DNA of 64,000 nucleotides from DASQYE01 sp036389675 (GTDB lineage Bacteria > Acidobacteriota > Blastocatellia > Pyrinomonadales > Pyrinomonadaceae). Of the stretch, positions 48,530 through 57,515 are shown in pieces. Location of the stretch: assembly GCA_036389675.1 (NCBI GenBank), contig DASVWI010000019.1:248001-312000 (forward strand), in the 5' to 3' direction. Within the stretch, counting starts at the first letter, position 1; every line of letters begins with the position of its first letter. A program made the translations under genes and the position numbers. The notes under the pieces are model-generated. The model was not told where the DNA came from. It saw nothing but the letters and a program-made list of their open reading frames with translations, and did no database searches.

Positions 48530-50335
48530 TTATTTAGGCTCGACCAGATTCAGTTTCTGCCAGCCGAACTTGCCCGCGCTTTTCCATAGGCCGTCGTCGG
48601 AACCGATGATGTAAGGCGTGCCCTGATAGATGAAAATATCTCTGGCGAGTCCACCCATCGGATGCTCCGTCCATGTTCCATCTCCGTCATGCGACCAGAT
48701 TCCGTTGTTCATGTTGACGATCCAGAGCTTGTCATTATCGTTGTCGGAGGCGATACGTTTGCCCGCGCCCGCGCCCGGCAATCGAGTCCAACCGTTCAGG
48801 CTCGCGCTCTTCCATACGCGGTCGTCCATGCCGATGATGTGCGGGACGCCCCTGAGCACACAGATGTCTTTGGCGGAGCCTCCGCCGGGATGTTCCGCCC
48901 AACTCCCGGTCGGCGGATTGTAGCTCCAGATGCGAGTGTTAAGAGCGACCATCCAGAGCCTGCCGCTCGTCGCATCAACAGTAATGCGCTTGCAGGTCGG
49001 ACTATTGGAAAGAGGCGACCACCCATTGGGCAGACCTTCCCAGATTTTGTCGTCCATGCCGATGATGTATGGCTTGTGGCCGCGAAGCGCGATCTCCTTC
49101 GCCGAGCCGAGTGGGTCTAAATCAAGGAAGACGCCAGACCCTTTTAGACTCTCGCTGGTCGTGCGGATTTTGTTATCGCTCTTAACAACCCAGACTTGGC
49201 CCTCGCTGATCGTAAAGTGCCGGATCGTCACGTTACTCAAATCGACGGCTCTGGAATCCGAAGGCCAGACGGCGCAATGCTTGACTGGTATCCCGCGTCC
49301 GCTGAGCTTCACCCACAGGCCGCCAGCCGCCGTCTGACCAAGCGATGCCCAGGCGACGGCGTGAGCGTTGTGAAAAGGCATCGGGCGCGGGGCATCAACC
49401 CATGATTGCGCTCCGGTATTGATTCTGTTCGCGTGGATGTGAAGGTGCGGCCCGCCGGATGCGCCGGAGTTTCCGGCGAGACCCAGAAAGTCTCCCTTCT
49501 TGACGACGGCTCCCTTCGAGAGCAGCTTCGGATTCAAAGAGTTCGTCCGCATGTGCGCGTAGAGCACGGTCTCGTTACCGGTCGTGATGGTGAAAAAGTT
49601 GCCATTGCCGTCCTTGCCCAGCCCTCCCTGCGAGGGGGGCGTCCAGAACATTTCCAGTTCCGCAGGGACGAGACCCGGAATCGGGTTCGTTGGAAAGTAA
49701 TAGCGAAAGTCCGTGACCGTTCCGTCCGCAATCGCGTAGATCGGCTTGTTCCAGATACGATGATGCTCATTCTTAGAGCCATCCGTACCCGGCAGCAGTA
49801 TGTTGTGTCCGGCTTGAGCGCTCGCGTCATCCACCGCGACACCGACATCGTAGGCGTAGAGCTGGGCCGAGTTGTCCTGTGAATGAGATGTTCCATGCAA
49901 CTGCCAGTACTCTCCGGGCCGCAGGTCTCGCACCTCGCCCCAGAAACGGTAGCTACCTTCCGGCGTCGGGCTCGCGTGCGGTACGAGTGTCGTGAGAACG
50001 TCTGCCAGTTGGGTCGAGCCATCGAAGAACTTGAGCCTGAGCGTCGGATGCGCCGGGATCGCAAAGACGTAATCCTCCGTCTGTACCCATGAGGCCGTGC
50101 CTCCGGCCTCCATCGTGAGATCGGTCGTGAACGGCTTGGCCGCAGTGGACGAGCCGACGACAGAGACTTCGATCTTATTAATATGAATGCCTGACGAGCC
50201 GTTGTTCCTGATCGTGAGAAAGAGATTGAGATAGCCCGCCTCGTTGCCAGCCGTGATGGGTGGTGCACACTTGAGGAAGTGGGCGATACCGTCCTCACTC
50301 GGTTCGATAGTGACGGTAAGGTTTGATGAAGACAT
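48530..50335 (-). CDS. Leaderless M23-like peptidase domain fused to tectonin repeats
   Basis: The 601-residue protein has three parts: a beta-sandwich-like N-terminal region (1-120), an M23/LytM-like domain (about 140-305) with HM at 261 and GGPHLHIHANR with H297/H299, and about six tectonin-type beta-propeller repeats (370-600) such as KPYIIGMDDKIWEG, GRLWMVALNTRIWS and TPYIIGSDDGLWKS. In LytM the first metal motif is H-x3-D; here it is LYAYD, so the His is replaced by Leu while Asp163 remains. No signal peptide is present. The start ATG 50335 has a perfect AGGAGG nine bases upstream. It could be an unusual peptidoglycan hydrolase or a glycan-binding inactive relative exported by another route. 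Confidence 0.8.
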   Translation of the reverse strand: MSSSNLTVTIEPSEDGIAHFLKCAPPITAGNEAGYLNLFLTIRNNGSSGIHINKIEVSVVGSSTAAKPFTTDLTMEAGGTASWVQTEDYVFAIPAHPTLRLKFFDGSTQLADVLTTLVPHASPTPEGSYRFWGEVRDLRPGEYWQLHGTSHSQDNSAQLYAYDVGVAVDDASAQAGHNILLPGTDGSKNEHHRIWNKPIYAIADGTVTDFRYYFPTNPIPGLVPAELEMFWTPPSQGGLGKDGNGNFFTITTGNETVLYAHMRTNSLNPKLLSKGAVVKKGDFLGLAGNSGASGGPHLHIHANRINTGAQSWVDAPRPMPFHNAHAVAWASLGQTAAGGLWVKLSGRGIPVKHCAVWPSDSRAVDLSNVTIRHFTISEGQVWVVKSDNKIRTTSESLKGSGVFLDLDPLGSAKEIALRGHKPYIIGMDDKIWEGLPNGWSPLSNSPTCKRITVDATSGRLWMVALNTRIWSYNPPTGSWAEHPGGGSAKDICVLRGVPHIIGMDDRVWKSASLNGWTRLPGAGAGKRIASDNDNDKLWIVNMNNGIWSHDGDGTWTEHPMGGLARDIFIYQGTPYIIGSDDGLWKSAGKFGWQKLNLVEPK

Positions 50336-50522
50336 CTGAATCCTCCTGTAGCCTGTAAAGGTTTTGACCTTTCACCGGCGAGTGTCTGAAGAATGTGAGA
50401 GAGCCGGTCAGTCGGGCACGACGGATGATTTCTGATGAACCGGTCTGTGATTCAAGGTAAGTCGGGGAGATGCTATCTCGGGTCTGACGGAGCGTCAACG
50501 ATCTTTCCGTTGCACTATCATT

Positions 50523-51521
50523 CTATTTTTCCAGCGCGACGAGAAGCTCTGCGAGCGGCGCGGGCAGAGGCGCGCGGAAGCGCATCGCTTCACCGGTGCG
50601 CGGGTGGCTAAAGCCCAGTTGCTCTGCGTGTAGAAACTGGCGACCGAGCGCATTGATACGCGAGCGCACGACGGCGTCAATGACCATCTTATCGCGCCCG
50701 CCGCCGTACACCGCGTCGCCCACGACCGGATGCTTGAGCCATTCCAGATGAACCCTGATCTGGTGCGTCCGGCCCGTCTTAATCTCCACATCGAGCAGCG
50801 TGAACCTGTCGTAGCGACGACGCACACTGTAGAGCGAAAGGGCCGGGCGGCCTCCGGCGCGCGCCACAGCCATGCGCGTGCGGTTGCGCGGGTCGCGCGC
50901 GATAGGGCCTTCAATCCGCCCGCTATCCTGCGCGACGCGTCCGTGAACGAGCGCGACGTAGGACTTGAAGACAAGGCGAGAGCGAAATTGATCGGCCAGA
51001 TTTTCGTGCGCCTCTTCGGTCTTTGCGACCACGATGAGGCCCGACGTGTCTCTGTCAAGGCGATGAACAATGCCGGGCCTGATTGCGCCGCCCGCCTGCG
51101 AAAGCTGCTTGAAGTGATACGCGAGCGCGTTGGCGAGCGTGCCGCCCTGTATGCCCGAAGCCGGATGAACGACTAATCCGGCGCTCTTGTTAACGACCAC
51201 CAGAGAGTCATCCTCGTAGATGATTTCAAGCGGAATGTTTTCGGGTGTGAAAAGGGAGCCGGGCGCAGCCGTCAGCTCGACTTCAACCACTTCGCCCGCG
51301 CGCAGCTTGTAGGAAGGCTTGGACGTGCGACCCGTGACGAGCACATCGCCGTCTTCGATCAATCGCTTGATGCGCGAGCGGCTCCAATCATTGATGTGTG
51401 CGGCGAGGAAGGCGTCGAGCCGCGTGCCCGCGTCGGGGGCTGCAATCTCAAACGTGAGTATGGGCGCTTCCGCGATGCCCGGCGCGTCTACAGCTTGCTC
51501 TTCAGGCTTTTCTTCGCTCAC
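50523..51521 (-). CDS. rluD: RluD-family 23S rRNA pseudouridine synthase
   Basis: The 332-residue enzyme has an N-terminal S4-like RNA-binding region (TRLDAFLAAHINDWSRSRIK) and the catalytic domain with HRLDRDTSGLIVVAKT, whose Asp is the catalytic residue, and TGRTHQIRVHLEWLKHPVVG. It would modify uridines in helix 69 of 23S rRNA. The start is GTG 51521, which overlaps the lgt stop in GTGA; a longer form from 51590 would run deep into lgt. The first 25 residues before the S4 region are acidic and family-variable. Confidence 0.9.
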   Translation of the reverse strand: MSEEKPEEQAVDAPGIAEAPILTFEIAAPDAGTRLDAFLAAHINDWSRSRIKRLIEDGDVLVTGRTSKPSYKLRAGEVVEVELTAAPGSLFTPENIPLEIIYEDDSLVVVNKSAGLVVHPASGIQGGTLANALAYHFKQLSQAGGAIRPGIVHRLDRDTSGLIVVAKTEEAHENLADQFRSRLVFKSYVALVHGRVAQDSGRIEGPIARDPRNRTRMAVARAGGRPALSLYSVRRRYDRFTLLDVEIKTGRTHQIRVHLEWLKHPVVGDAVYGGGRDKMVIDAVVRSRINALGRQFLHAEQLGFSHPRTGEAMRFRAPLPAPLAELLVALEK

Positions 51522-52357
51522 ACGCGCGCTGCCTTTGTCGTTGAAGAGACCGTCGGCGTGCCGGTGGCCGCCGCTGCTGCACGCCGCCACCGCAGGATGA
51601 GAAGGATAAGCCCGCCGAGGCCGATGATGATGCTGATCATCTGCGAAGTGGAGAGACCCGTCAGCGTTGTCAGTCCCGCGATATCGCCGCGCGGGTCATC
51701 GCGCAGAAACTCTACGCCGAAACGCAGCGCCCCGTAGAGGACGGCGAAGAGAAGTATGACCTGCCCGTCGAAGCGCCTGCGCCTGTGAAGCCAGAACAGA
51801 AAGAAGAAGATCAGGAAAGCCGCCGCCGATTCATATAGCTGCGTCGGGTGCAGGTGTGCGTCAATGGGCACGCCCGTGATCCGATGGCCCAGCTCCGTGA
51901 ACCGCACGCCCCAGGGAAGCGCGGTCGGCTTGCCCCAGCAGCACCCGGCGGCGAAACATCCCTGACGACCGAGCCCGAGGCCCAGAGCGATGCCCGGCGC
52001 GAAAGCGTCCGCCGTCTTCCACCAGGGGAGGCCGTAGCGGCGCATCAGGAAATAGCCGGTCAGAGAAGCGCCTATAAATCCGCCGTAAAAGACTCCGCCC
52101 GAGCGCAGGAAATCGAGCGAGATGAGATGCAGGGGATTCTCTCTGTAGCTCGGCTCCGTCCACAGCATCAGAAGCTTAGAGCCCAGCAGCGCCGCCAGCA
52201 GCATCCACAGGCCCAGATCATAGATGCGCTCGCGCGGCAGCCCGTCTCGCGCCGCGAGTCTCGCCGCGATCAGCAGCGCGAACAGAAACGCCAGCGCCAG
52301 CAGCACGCCATATGTGTTGATAGGAAAACTGCCGATCCGAAAAAGCTCTGGATACAT
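51518..52357 (-). CDS. lgt: Prolipoprotein diacylglyceryl transferase
   Basis: The 279-residue membrane enzyme has about seven helices and the Lgt signatures SGGVFYGGFIGASLTGYFLM and GRQGCFAAGCCWGKPT, plus HPTQLYES and FGVEFLRDDPRG. It transfers a diacylglyceryl group from phosphatidylglycerol to the lipobox Cys of prolipoproteins. ATG 52357 (MYPELFRIGSFPINTYG) is the conserved start; the frame upstream passes through a hairpin. It lies downstream of lspA, so both lipoprotein maturation steps are encoded next to each other. Three Cys cluster in the signature, more than in most Lgt proteins. Confidence 0.93.
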   Translation of the reverse strand: MYPELFRIGSFPINTYGVLLALAFLFALLIAARLAARDGLPRERIYDLGLWMLLAALLGSKLLMLWTEPSYRENPLHLISLDFLRSGGVFYGGFIGASLTGYFLMRRYGLPWWKTADAFAPGIALGLGLGRQGCFAAGCCWGKPTALPWGVRFTELGHRITGVPIDAHLHPTQLYESAAAFLIFFFLFWLHRRRRFDGQVILLFAVLYGALRFGVEFLRDDPRGDIAGLTTLTGLSTSQMISIIIGLGGLILLILRWRRAAAAATGTPTVSSTTKAARV

Positions 52358-52386
52358 AAAAGTAATCAGTATGAGAGGAGTAGAAA

Positions 52387-52492
52387 AATTAATACGGGAC
52401 GGGAGAGACGGGCTCAAGAAAAAGCAAAGACAAGTTCATAAGGCCATGCTTTCTGCTTTCATCCCCATCATCTCTGTCCATCCCTGTTTGAT
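52387..52492. repeat. Heptad-arm inverted element (CAGGGAT type), degenerate
   Basis: The right arm at 52455-52492, reverse complemented (AATCAAACAGGGATGGACAG and onward), matches the left arm at 52387-52424 (AATTAATACGGGACGGGAGA) with several differences. The loop carries ATGCTTTCTGCTTTC. It separates lgt from lspA. Confidence 0.6.
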
Positions 52493-52537
52493 TCTGCCGT
52501 CTGTCATACTGTCAAATTCGGTTAAGGATGCCAATGC

Positions 52538-53077
52538 TCAGTCGTTCGTTTCCTGACTGACTGTTGACGGCTGGCTCGTGATTACCTGTTTCCGCTTTCC
52601 TTCAAAGAAGAGGTCAAGGACGAGCAGGAGCGCGCCCGCGCAGATGCTCGCGTCCGCGACGTTGAAGGTGGGCCAGTGATACTGACCCCAGTGTACGAGG
52701 ATGAAATCTATCACGTAGCCGAGACGGACGCGATCCGTCAAATTGCCAAGGATGCCCGCCAGCAGTAGCGCGCACGCGCCGAGCACTCGGTCGCCTTCGC
52801 GCGGCGTCTGCCAGAAATAGTAGAGGACGGCGATGGCTGCGAGCGCCGCCAGCACGACGAAGAACCAGCGCCCGAATGATCCGCCGTCCTGCAACTGCCC
52901 GAAGGCGATGCCGCTGTTCTCCGCGTATTCGAGCGCGAGAAAGCCTTTGACGAGCACCTGCGCCTGACCGAAGCGCAGCGCGCGCACGGCCCAAGCCTTG
53001 CTCGTCTGGTCAACCATGTAGATGCCGAAGGACGCGACGAGGTAGGCCGCGCGCCACAGGGCCGCCGAACGATTCAC
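52538..53077 (-). CDS. lspA: Lipoprotein signal peptidase
   Basis: The 179-residue protein has four membrane helices and the two catalytic Asp motifs GNLTDRVRLGYVIDFI and FNVADASI, the aspartic signal peptidase II site that removes lipoprotein signals after Lgt action. DQTSKAWA and ENSGIAFGQL are typical N-terminal motifs. The start is GTG 53077, overlapping the ileS stop in GTGA. This ileS-lspA order is widespread. The C-terminal tail (residues 165-179) is soluble and variable. Confidence 0.94.
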   Translation of the reverse strand: MNRSAALWRAAYLVASFGIYMVDQTSKAWAVRALRFGQAQVLVKGFLALEYAENSGIAFGQLQDGGSFGRWFFVVLAALAAIAVLYYFWQTPREGDRVLGACALLLAGILGNLTDRVRLGYVIDFILVHWGQYHWPTFNVADASICAGALLLVLDLFFEGKRKQVITSQPSTVSQETND

Positions 53078-56000
53078 GCCGCCGCCTCCCGCTCGATCTC
53101 AGACAGAGCCCCAACGCAACGCTCGCAGGCGGTCGGGTATCTTTCGGATTCGCCGACGCGCGTCGAATAGTTCCAGCAGCGCTCGCACTTCTCGCCCGCA
53201 GCCCGCTCGACTTCGACGCCGAGCAGGCCCGTCACCGTCGTCGGAATGTCATCCAGAGGTTTTAAGTCTGCTTCCACTAACTCCGTCTGCGAAACGATAA
53301 AGAGGTATCGCAGCTCGTCGCGATCCTGATACGGCTTCAGCAGATCGTAGTTCTCTCGGTTGAGCGAGAGCCTGACCCGGGCTTCGAGAGAGCTGCCGAT
53401 GACTTTAGCGATGCGAGCCTCCTCAAGCTTACGCAACACCTCTTCTCTGATTTTGAAGAGCAGCTCCCAACGCCTGATAAGCTCTACGTCGCGCTCGCCC
53501 TGTGCGACGGGCAGCTCCGCGATGTGAACAGAGGCCGGGCGCTCGTGGCCGCCTGCGCGCGGCAGGTTCTCCCAGATTTCGTCGGCGGTAAAGACGAGTA
53601 TGGGCGCGAGCGAGCGCGCCAGCTCGTCCGCTATACGATAGAGGGCCGTCTGCGCCGAGCGGCGCGCGTGGCTTCGCGGCGCGGCGGTGTAAAGCCGATC
53701 CTTGATGATGTCGAAGTAGCGCGCCGAAAGCGTAACCGTGCAGAAGTTGTAGAGCGCGTGATAGACGGTGTGGAACTCGTAAAGCTCGTAACCGTGACGG
53801 ACTCTCGCCATCACTTCGTCCAGCTCCGCGAGCGCCCAGCGGTCTATCTCAAGCATCTCCGCCTGCGAAACGGCATCGCGCGCGTGGTCAAAGCCGTCCA
53901 GATTGCCGAGCGCGAAGCGCGCCGTGTTGCGTAGCTTGCGATAGCCGTCCGAGACCCTCTGCAATATCTCCGGCGAGACGCGCATGTCCTCGTGGTAATC
54001 GCTCGACGCGCACCACAGCCGCAGGATTTCCGCGCCGGAGTCTTTGATCACCTCCTCGGGCGCGATGGCATTCCCCGTGGACTTGTGCATCGCCTTGCCC
54101 TGACCGTCAACGACCCACCCGTGCGTGATAACCGTGCGAAAGGGCGCGGCGTCGTGGGCCGCAAGGCCCACCATCAGGGACGAGTTGAACCAGCCGCGAT
54201 ACTGGTCGCCGCCTTCTATGTAAACGTCCGCAGGCCAATCGAGATGCGGGCGCTGTTCGAGGACGGCGACGGAGCTAGAGCCGCTGTCGAACCAGACATC
54301 CAGAATGTCCGTCTCCTTGGCCCAATCCGCGCCGCCGCACTTCGGACAAACAAAGCCTTCGGGCAGCAGTTCCCGCGCCTCGCGCGTGTACCACGCGTCG
54401 GAAGATTCGCGCTCGAAGATCGCGGCGACGTTATTGATGATCGCCGGGTCTGCTATCGCCTCGTCGCAGCCCTTGCAATAGAAGGCGGGGATGGGCACGC
54501 CCCAGACTCTCTGGCGCGAGACGCACCAATCGGGCCGCCCGCGCAGCATGTTACGCATACGCTCCAAACCCCACGCGGGAATCCACCGGACGCGCTCTAT
54601 CTCGCGCAACGCGCCCGCGCGCAGATTCTCAGGCCCGCTCGATTCGCTGAAATTGTCCGTGTAGTTAGAGAGCGCGCGCCCGTCCTCGTCCGTCTCAACC
54701 TCTGTCTCGTCGGACGGGCCTGCGGCGTCCAGTGAGATGAACCACTGCGGAGTGGCGCGGAAGATGACAGGGTTTTTGCAGCGCCAGCAATGAGGATAAC
54801 GATGGTCGTATTCCTCGCTCGAAAGCAGCACGCCGCGCTCGCGCATAAACTCCACGATCAGCGGGTTGGCCTCGAAGACGGACTGGCCCGCGAAGTGTTC
54901 GACCTCCGGGGTGAAACGCCCCGCGTGGTCTACGGGACAGTAAATCTCAAGCCCGTACTTCTTGCCTATCACAAAGTCGTCGTGCCCGTGGCCGGGCGCT
55001 GTGTGAACGAGGCCCGTGCCGGCCTTGCCCGTCGCCGTGCGGTCGCGCGCATCCTTAACGTCCAACTCGGTTTCGGCATCCGCTTCGCCGCCGAGCGTGA
55101 CGTGCGCTCCGTTCATCACGAGCGACGCACGATCCAGCCAAGCGTGCCGACATTCGAGGCGGTCAAGCTTTGAGCCGGGAAAGCGCGCCAGAACTTTCGG
55201 CGCGTTGCGCTCGCCGTTCTCGCCGACCTCACCAAGGCCACACTTCGTCGCGACCGAGCCGATCAACTCGCTGGCGACCACGTACACTTCGCCGTCCTGC
55301 TCTATGGCCGCGTACTCGAAATCGGGATGGACGGCGATGCCCAGATTGGCGGGCAGCGTCCATGGCGTCGTCGTCCAGATGAGAAAGAATACCTTACGCC
55401 CGGCGAGCGCCGGGTCGATCAATGCCGGGTCGCTCAGGAGCGGAAACTTGACGTAGACGGAAGGGCTGCGATGCTGGTGATATTCGACCTCCGCTTCGGC
55501 CAGCGCCGTCTGGTCGCGTATGCACCAGTAGACAGGACGCGCTCCCTTGTAGACGTAGCCGCGCTCGACGAAGCGACCGAACAGGCGTGCGGTCTCCGCC
55601 TCGTAGGTGTTCGACATCGTGAGATAAGGGTCATTCCACTCGCCCAAAACACCGAGCCGTTGAAAATCTCTCGTCTGGCGTTTCAAGGCTTCCGCCGCAT
55701 GCTCGCGGCAGGCGCGCCGTATGCTCGTCGCCGGCATCTGCGCCTTCTTCGCGCCGAGCTTTTTCTCCACGTACAATTCAATCGGCAGGCCATGACAGTC
55801 GTAACCCGGAACATAAGGCGCATCGTGGCCGAGCATCGTGCGCGACTTGACGATAAAGTCCTTGATGATTTTGTTCAGCGCCGTGCCGATGTGTATGTCT
55901 GCGTTGGCGTAGGGCGGGCCGTCGTGGAGAATGAATTTCGGCGCTCCCTCGCGCGAGCGGCGAATCATCTCGTAGAGGCCCATCTGCGTCCATCTCTTCA

Positions 56001-56100
56001 GGCGAGCGGGTTCGCTCTGCCCGAGGTTGGCCTTCTGCGCGAACGCGGTCTTCGGCAGATTGACGGTTTTCTTCAGTTCGAGTGGCGTTTCTGTAGACAT
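53074..56100 (-). CDS. ileS: Isoleucyl-tRNA synthetase
   Basis: The 1008-residue class I synthetase has the HIGH-type motif HIGTALN in DGPPYANADIHIGTALNKII-like context, the editing domain around GTGLVHTAPGHGHDD, WCVSRQRVWGVPIPAFYCK, a KMSKS-type loop seen as KAMHKSTGN, and a C-terminal zinc site CERCWNYS plus ACERC. It charges tRNA-Ile and edits Val. Start ATG 56100 gives MSTETPLELKKTVNLPKTAF, the conserved N terminus; the in-frame upstream ATG at 56151 lies in non-conserved sequence. No T-box is evident ahead of it. Confidence 0.95.
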   Translation of the reverse strand: MSTETPLELKKTVNLPKTAFAQKANLGQSEPARLKRWTQMGLYEMIRRSREGAPKFILHDGPPYANADIHIGTALNKIIKDFIVKSRTMLGHDAPYVPGYDCHGLPIELYVEKKLGAKKAQMPATSIRRACREHAAEALKRQTRDFQRLGVLGEWNDPYLTMSNTYEAETARLFGRFVERGYVYKGARPVYWCIRDQTALAEAEVEYHQHRSPSVYVKFPLLSDPALIDPALAGRKVFFLIWTTTPWTLPANLGIAVHPDFEYAAIEQDGEVYVVASELIGSVATKCGLGEVGENGERNAPKVLARFPGSKLDRLECRHAWLDRASLVMNGAHVTLGGEADAETELDVKDARDRTATGKAGTGLVHTAPGHGHDDFVIGKKYGLEIYCPVDHAGRFTPEVEHFAGQSVFEANPLIVEFMRERGVLLSSEEYDHRYPHCWRCKNPVIFRATPQWFISLDAAGPSDETEVETDEDGRALSNYTDNFSESSGPENLRAGALREIERVRWIPAWGLERMRNMLRGRPDWCVSRQRVWGVPIPAFYCKGCDEAIADPAIINNVAAIFERESSDAWYTREARELLPEGFVCPKCGGADWAKETDILDVWFDSGSSSVAVLEQRPHLDWPADVYIEGGDQYRGWFNSSLMVGLAAHDAAPFRTVITHGWVVDGQGKAMHKSTGNAIAPEEVIKDSGAEILRLWCASSDYHEDMRVSPEILQRVSDGYRKLRNTARFALGNLDGFDHARDAVSQAEMLEIDRWALAELDEVMARVRHGYELYEFHTVYHALYNFCTVTLSARYFDIIKDRLYTAAPRSHARRSAQTALYRIADELARSLAPILVFTADEIWENLPRAGGHERPASVHIAELPVAQGERDVELIRRWELLFKIREEVLRKLEEARIAKVIGSSLEARVRLSLNRENYDLLKPYQDRDELRYLFIVSQTELVEADLKPLDDIPTTVTGLLGVEVERAAGEKCERCWNYSTRVGESERYPTACERCVGALSEIEREAAA

Positions 56101-56211
56101 TTGCGATTCACTTTCAATGGGCACGCGCCATCGCTCAATAGCGAAGCACACGCGCCGGTTCAGGAACTTCCAATACTAGCAGTAGAAGGCAAAGGGGCCA
56201 AAGCGACGAGG

Positions 56212-56303
56212 AAAGGATGAAGGCGGAAGGCGGAAGGATGAAAAGAATGCTGCTCGTTCTTAAAGCTTTTCCTTCATCCTTCACGTTGCCGCCTTCATCC
56301 TTT
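56212..56303. repeat. Heptad-arm inverted element (GGATGAA type)
   Basis: Left arm GGATGAA, GGCGGAA, GGCGGAA, GGATGAA at 56212-56242 faces 56273-56303, whose reverse complement reads GGATGAA, GGCGGCA, ACGTGAA, GGATGAA. The loop contains AAAAGAATGCT and AAAGCTTTT. It lies ahead of ileS and right beside a terminator. Confidence 0.82.
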
Positions 56304-56304
56304 C

Positions 56305-56351
56305 ATGAAAAGGCCCGAACCATGCTCGTTTCGGAGGCGATGGTTCGGGCC
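56305..56351 (-). terminator. Intrinsic terminator of the DUF948-like gene
   Basis: On the minus strand a perfect 12-bp stem (GGCCCGAACCAT at 56340-56351 pairing with ATGGTTCGGGCC at 56312-56323) with a 16-base loop is followed by TTTTCATG. It follows the stop of the gene at 56380 by about 30 bases. Confidence 0.75.
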
Positions 56352-56379
56352 GCTTCTGGTTGCTTTCTCGCGGGACTCT

Positions 56380-56952
56380 TTAACCGATGAACATCTCCTC
56401 TTCGCCATAAGTCTGGTTAATGGGCTTCGGCGCGGGCGCGATCAGTACTTCGAGCCCACGACGGAAGCCCGCCATAATGGCCGCCAACTCGCGCGCCGGC
56501 TCGATCACCTTATCGCGTATGAAAGTCGTGGTCGAAAAGACCTGCCGGTGCGTCTGGTCTATCGAGCGGGAGATCATCTCGACCTTGTCGCGCGCCTTCA
56601 CGGAAGTCTCTCCGACGAGCAGCTTCAATTCGCGAACTTCATCTGTGATCAGTGCAGCCGATTCGGAGAAGTGCATCGTGGCCGTCTTCAGGTGGCCCGA
56701 CATAACGCTGAACTGCTCGACTATCTCCTGCCCCTGCACAGCGATCTGCTTGCCCTGCTCGCTCAGGGCCGTAACCTTCTGCATCAGAGGCTCGACGCGC
56801 TGCTCAAGGCGACTGACGGTCTGTATGGCGCGGTTGACGAAGACCGCGATGGCGACCATCGCACAGGCGATCACGAGAAAAGAGATGGCGACAATCACCA
56901 TCACCCAGAAGGCCGGGTCGTTCATACTCATCTGTAGGGCTAACATAACCAT
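56380..56952 (-). CDS. Membrane-anchored coiled-coil protein, DUF948-like
   Basis: The 190-residue protein has one N-terminal membrane helix (FWVMVIVAISFLVIACAMVA) and then a long amphipathic helix region with heptad Val/Leu spacing (LEQRVEPLMQKVTALSEQGK, then GQEIVEQFSVMSGHLKTATM), typical of DUF948-like proteins. It ends in a Pro-rich tail EEEMFIG. Such proteins are often found beside YtxH genes, as here. Function unknown, perhaps envelope-related. Start is ATG 56952 or 56946; a heptad element lies directly upstream. An intrinsic terminator follows the stop. Confidence 0.75.
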   Translation of the reverse strand: MVMLALQMSMNDPAFWVMVIVAISFLVIACAMVAIAVFVNRAIQTVSRLEQRVEPLMQKVTALSEQGKQIAVQGQEIVEQFSVMSGHLKTATMHFSESAALITDEVRELKLLVGETSVKARDKVEMISRSIDQTHRQVFSTTTFIRDKVIEPARELAAIMAGFRRGLEVLIAPAPKPINQTYGEEEMFIG

Positions 56953-57062
56953 TTTGGATTTTAGATTCTGGATTTAAGATTAACGCTGCCCGCTCGTTTT
57001 GAATCCTGATTCACAGAGCTTACGCTCGCCGATCCAAAATCCAAAATCTAAAATCCAGAATT
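56951..57062. repeat. Heptad-arm inverted element (TTTTGGA type)
   Basis: The left arm at 56951-56981 (TTTTGGA, TTTTAGA, TTCTGGA, TTTAAGA) pairs with 57031-57062, whose reverse complement reads TTCTGGA, TTTTAGA, TTTTGGA, TTTTGGA. It lies between the YtxH-type gene and the DUF948-like gene and touches the latter's start codon. Confidence 0.8.
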
Positions 57063-57065
57063 GAA

Positions 57066-57515
57066 TCAGTTTTTCCTCTCGCCGTCGTAATAGGTTGGCC
57101 CACCTTCGAGCATGGCGGAGGATTCCGTACGACGTTTCTCTTCCGTGTAAGCCTGTTTCCCGGCTTCGATGGCGGCGGTGAGCTGACCGCCCTTGCGTGC
57201 CGCCACGTCGCGCGCGCTGTCGGCGATAGTGCCCGCACGGTCTGCCGCCGAAGTGTACAGCTCCGAAGCGCGCTCGCGCGTCACTTCGTAATACTCGCCA
57301 GCCTTGGCTCCGATCTGCGAAGCCGTCTCGCGCGAGCGATCAATGCCCTTGCGCGTCGCGTCGGCGATGTCTCCGCGCAACTCCTGCCCTGATTTGGGCG
57401 CAAACAGCAACGCGACGATCGCGCCGATGCTGCCGCCGACGAGCAGACACGTCAGGCGTGCGGCCACGTCCGAGCTTTCACGCTCGCGGCGCTGTCTTTC
57501 AGTTTCTTGTGGCAT
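57066..57515 (-). CDS. YtxH-domain protein
   Basis: The 149-residue protein has an acidic/basic leader, one membrane helix with the YtxH motif (LTCLLVGGSIGAIVALLFAP followed by KSGQELRGDIADATRKGIDR), then a helical tail with Ala/Arg repeats (ELYTSAADRAGTIADSARDV) like LEA-type or stress proteins. ATG 57515 (MPQETERQRRERES) is preferred over 57551. It lies upstream of the DUF948-like gene on the same strand with a heptad element in between. Function is unknown; relatives respond to general stress. Confidence 0.82.
   Translation of the reverse strand: MPQETERQRRERESSDVAARLTCLLVGGSIGAIVALLFAPKSGQELRGDIADATRKGIDRSRETASQIGAKAGEYYEVTRERASELYTSAADRAGTIADSARDVAARKGGQLTAAIEAGKQAYTEEKRRTESSAMLEGGPTYYDGERKN

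Noticed and set aside
56101..56311. Possible T-box leader before ileS
   Set aside because: No T-box sequence or specifier loop is seen, and the space is mostly taken by a heptad element and a terminator of the upstream gene.
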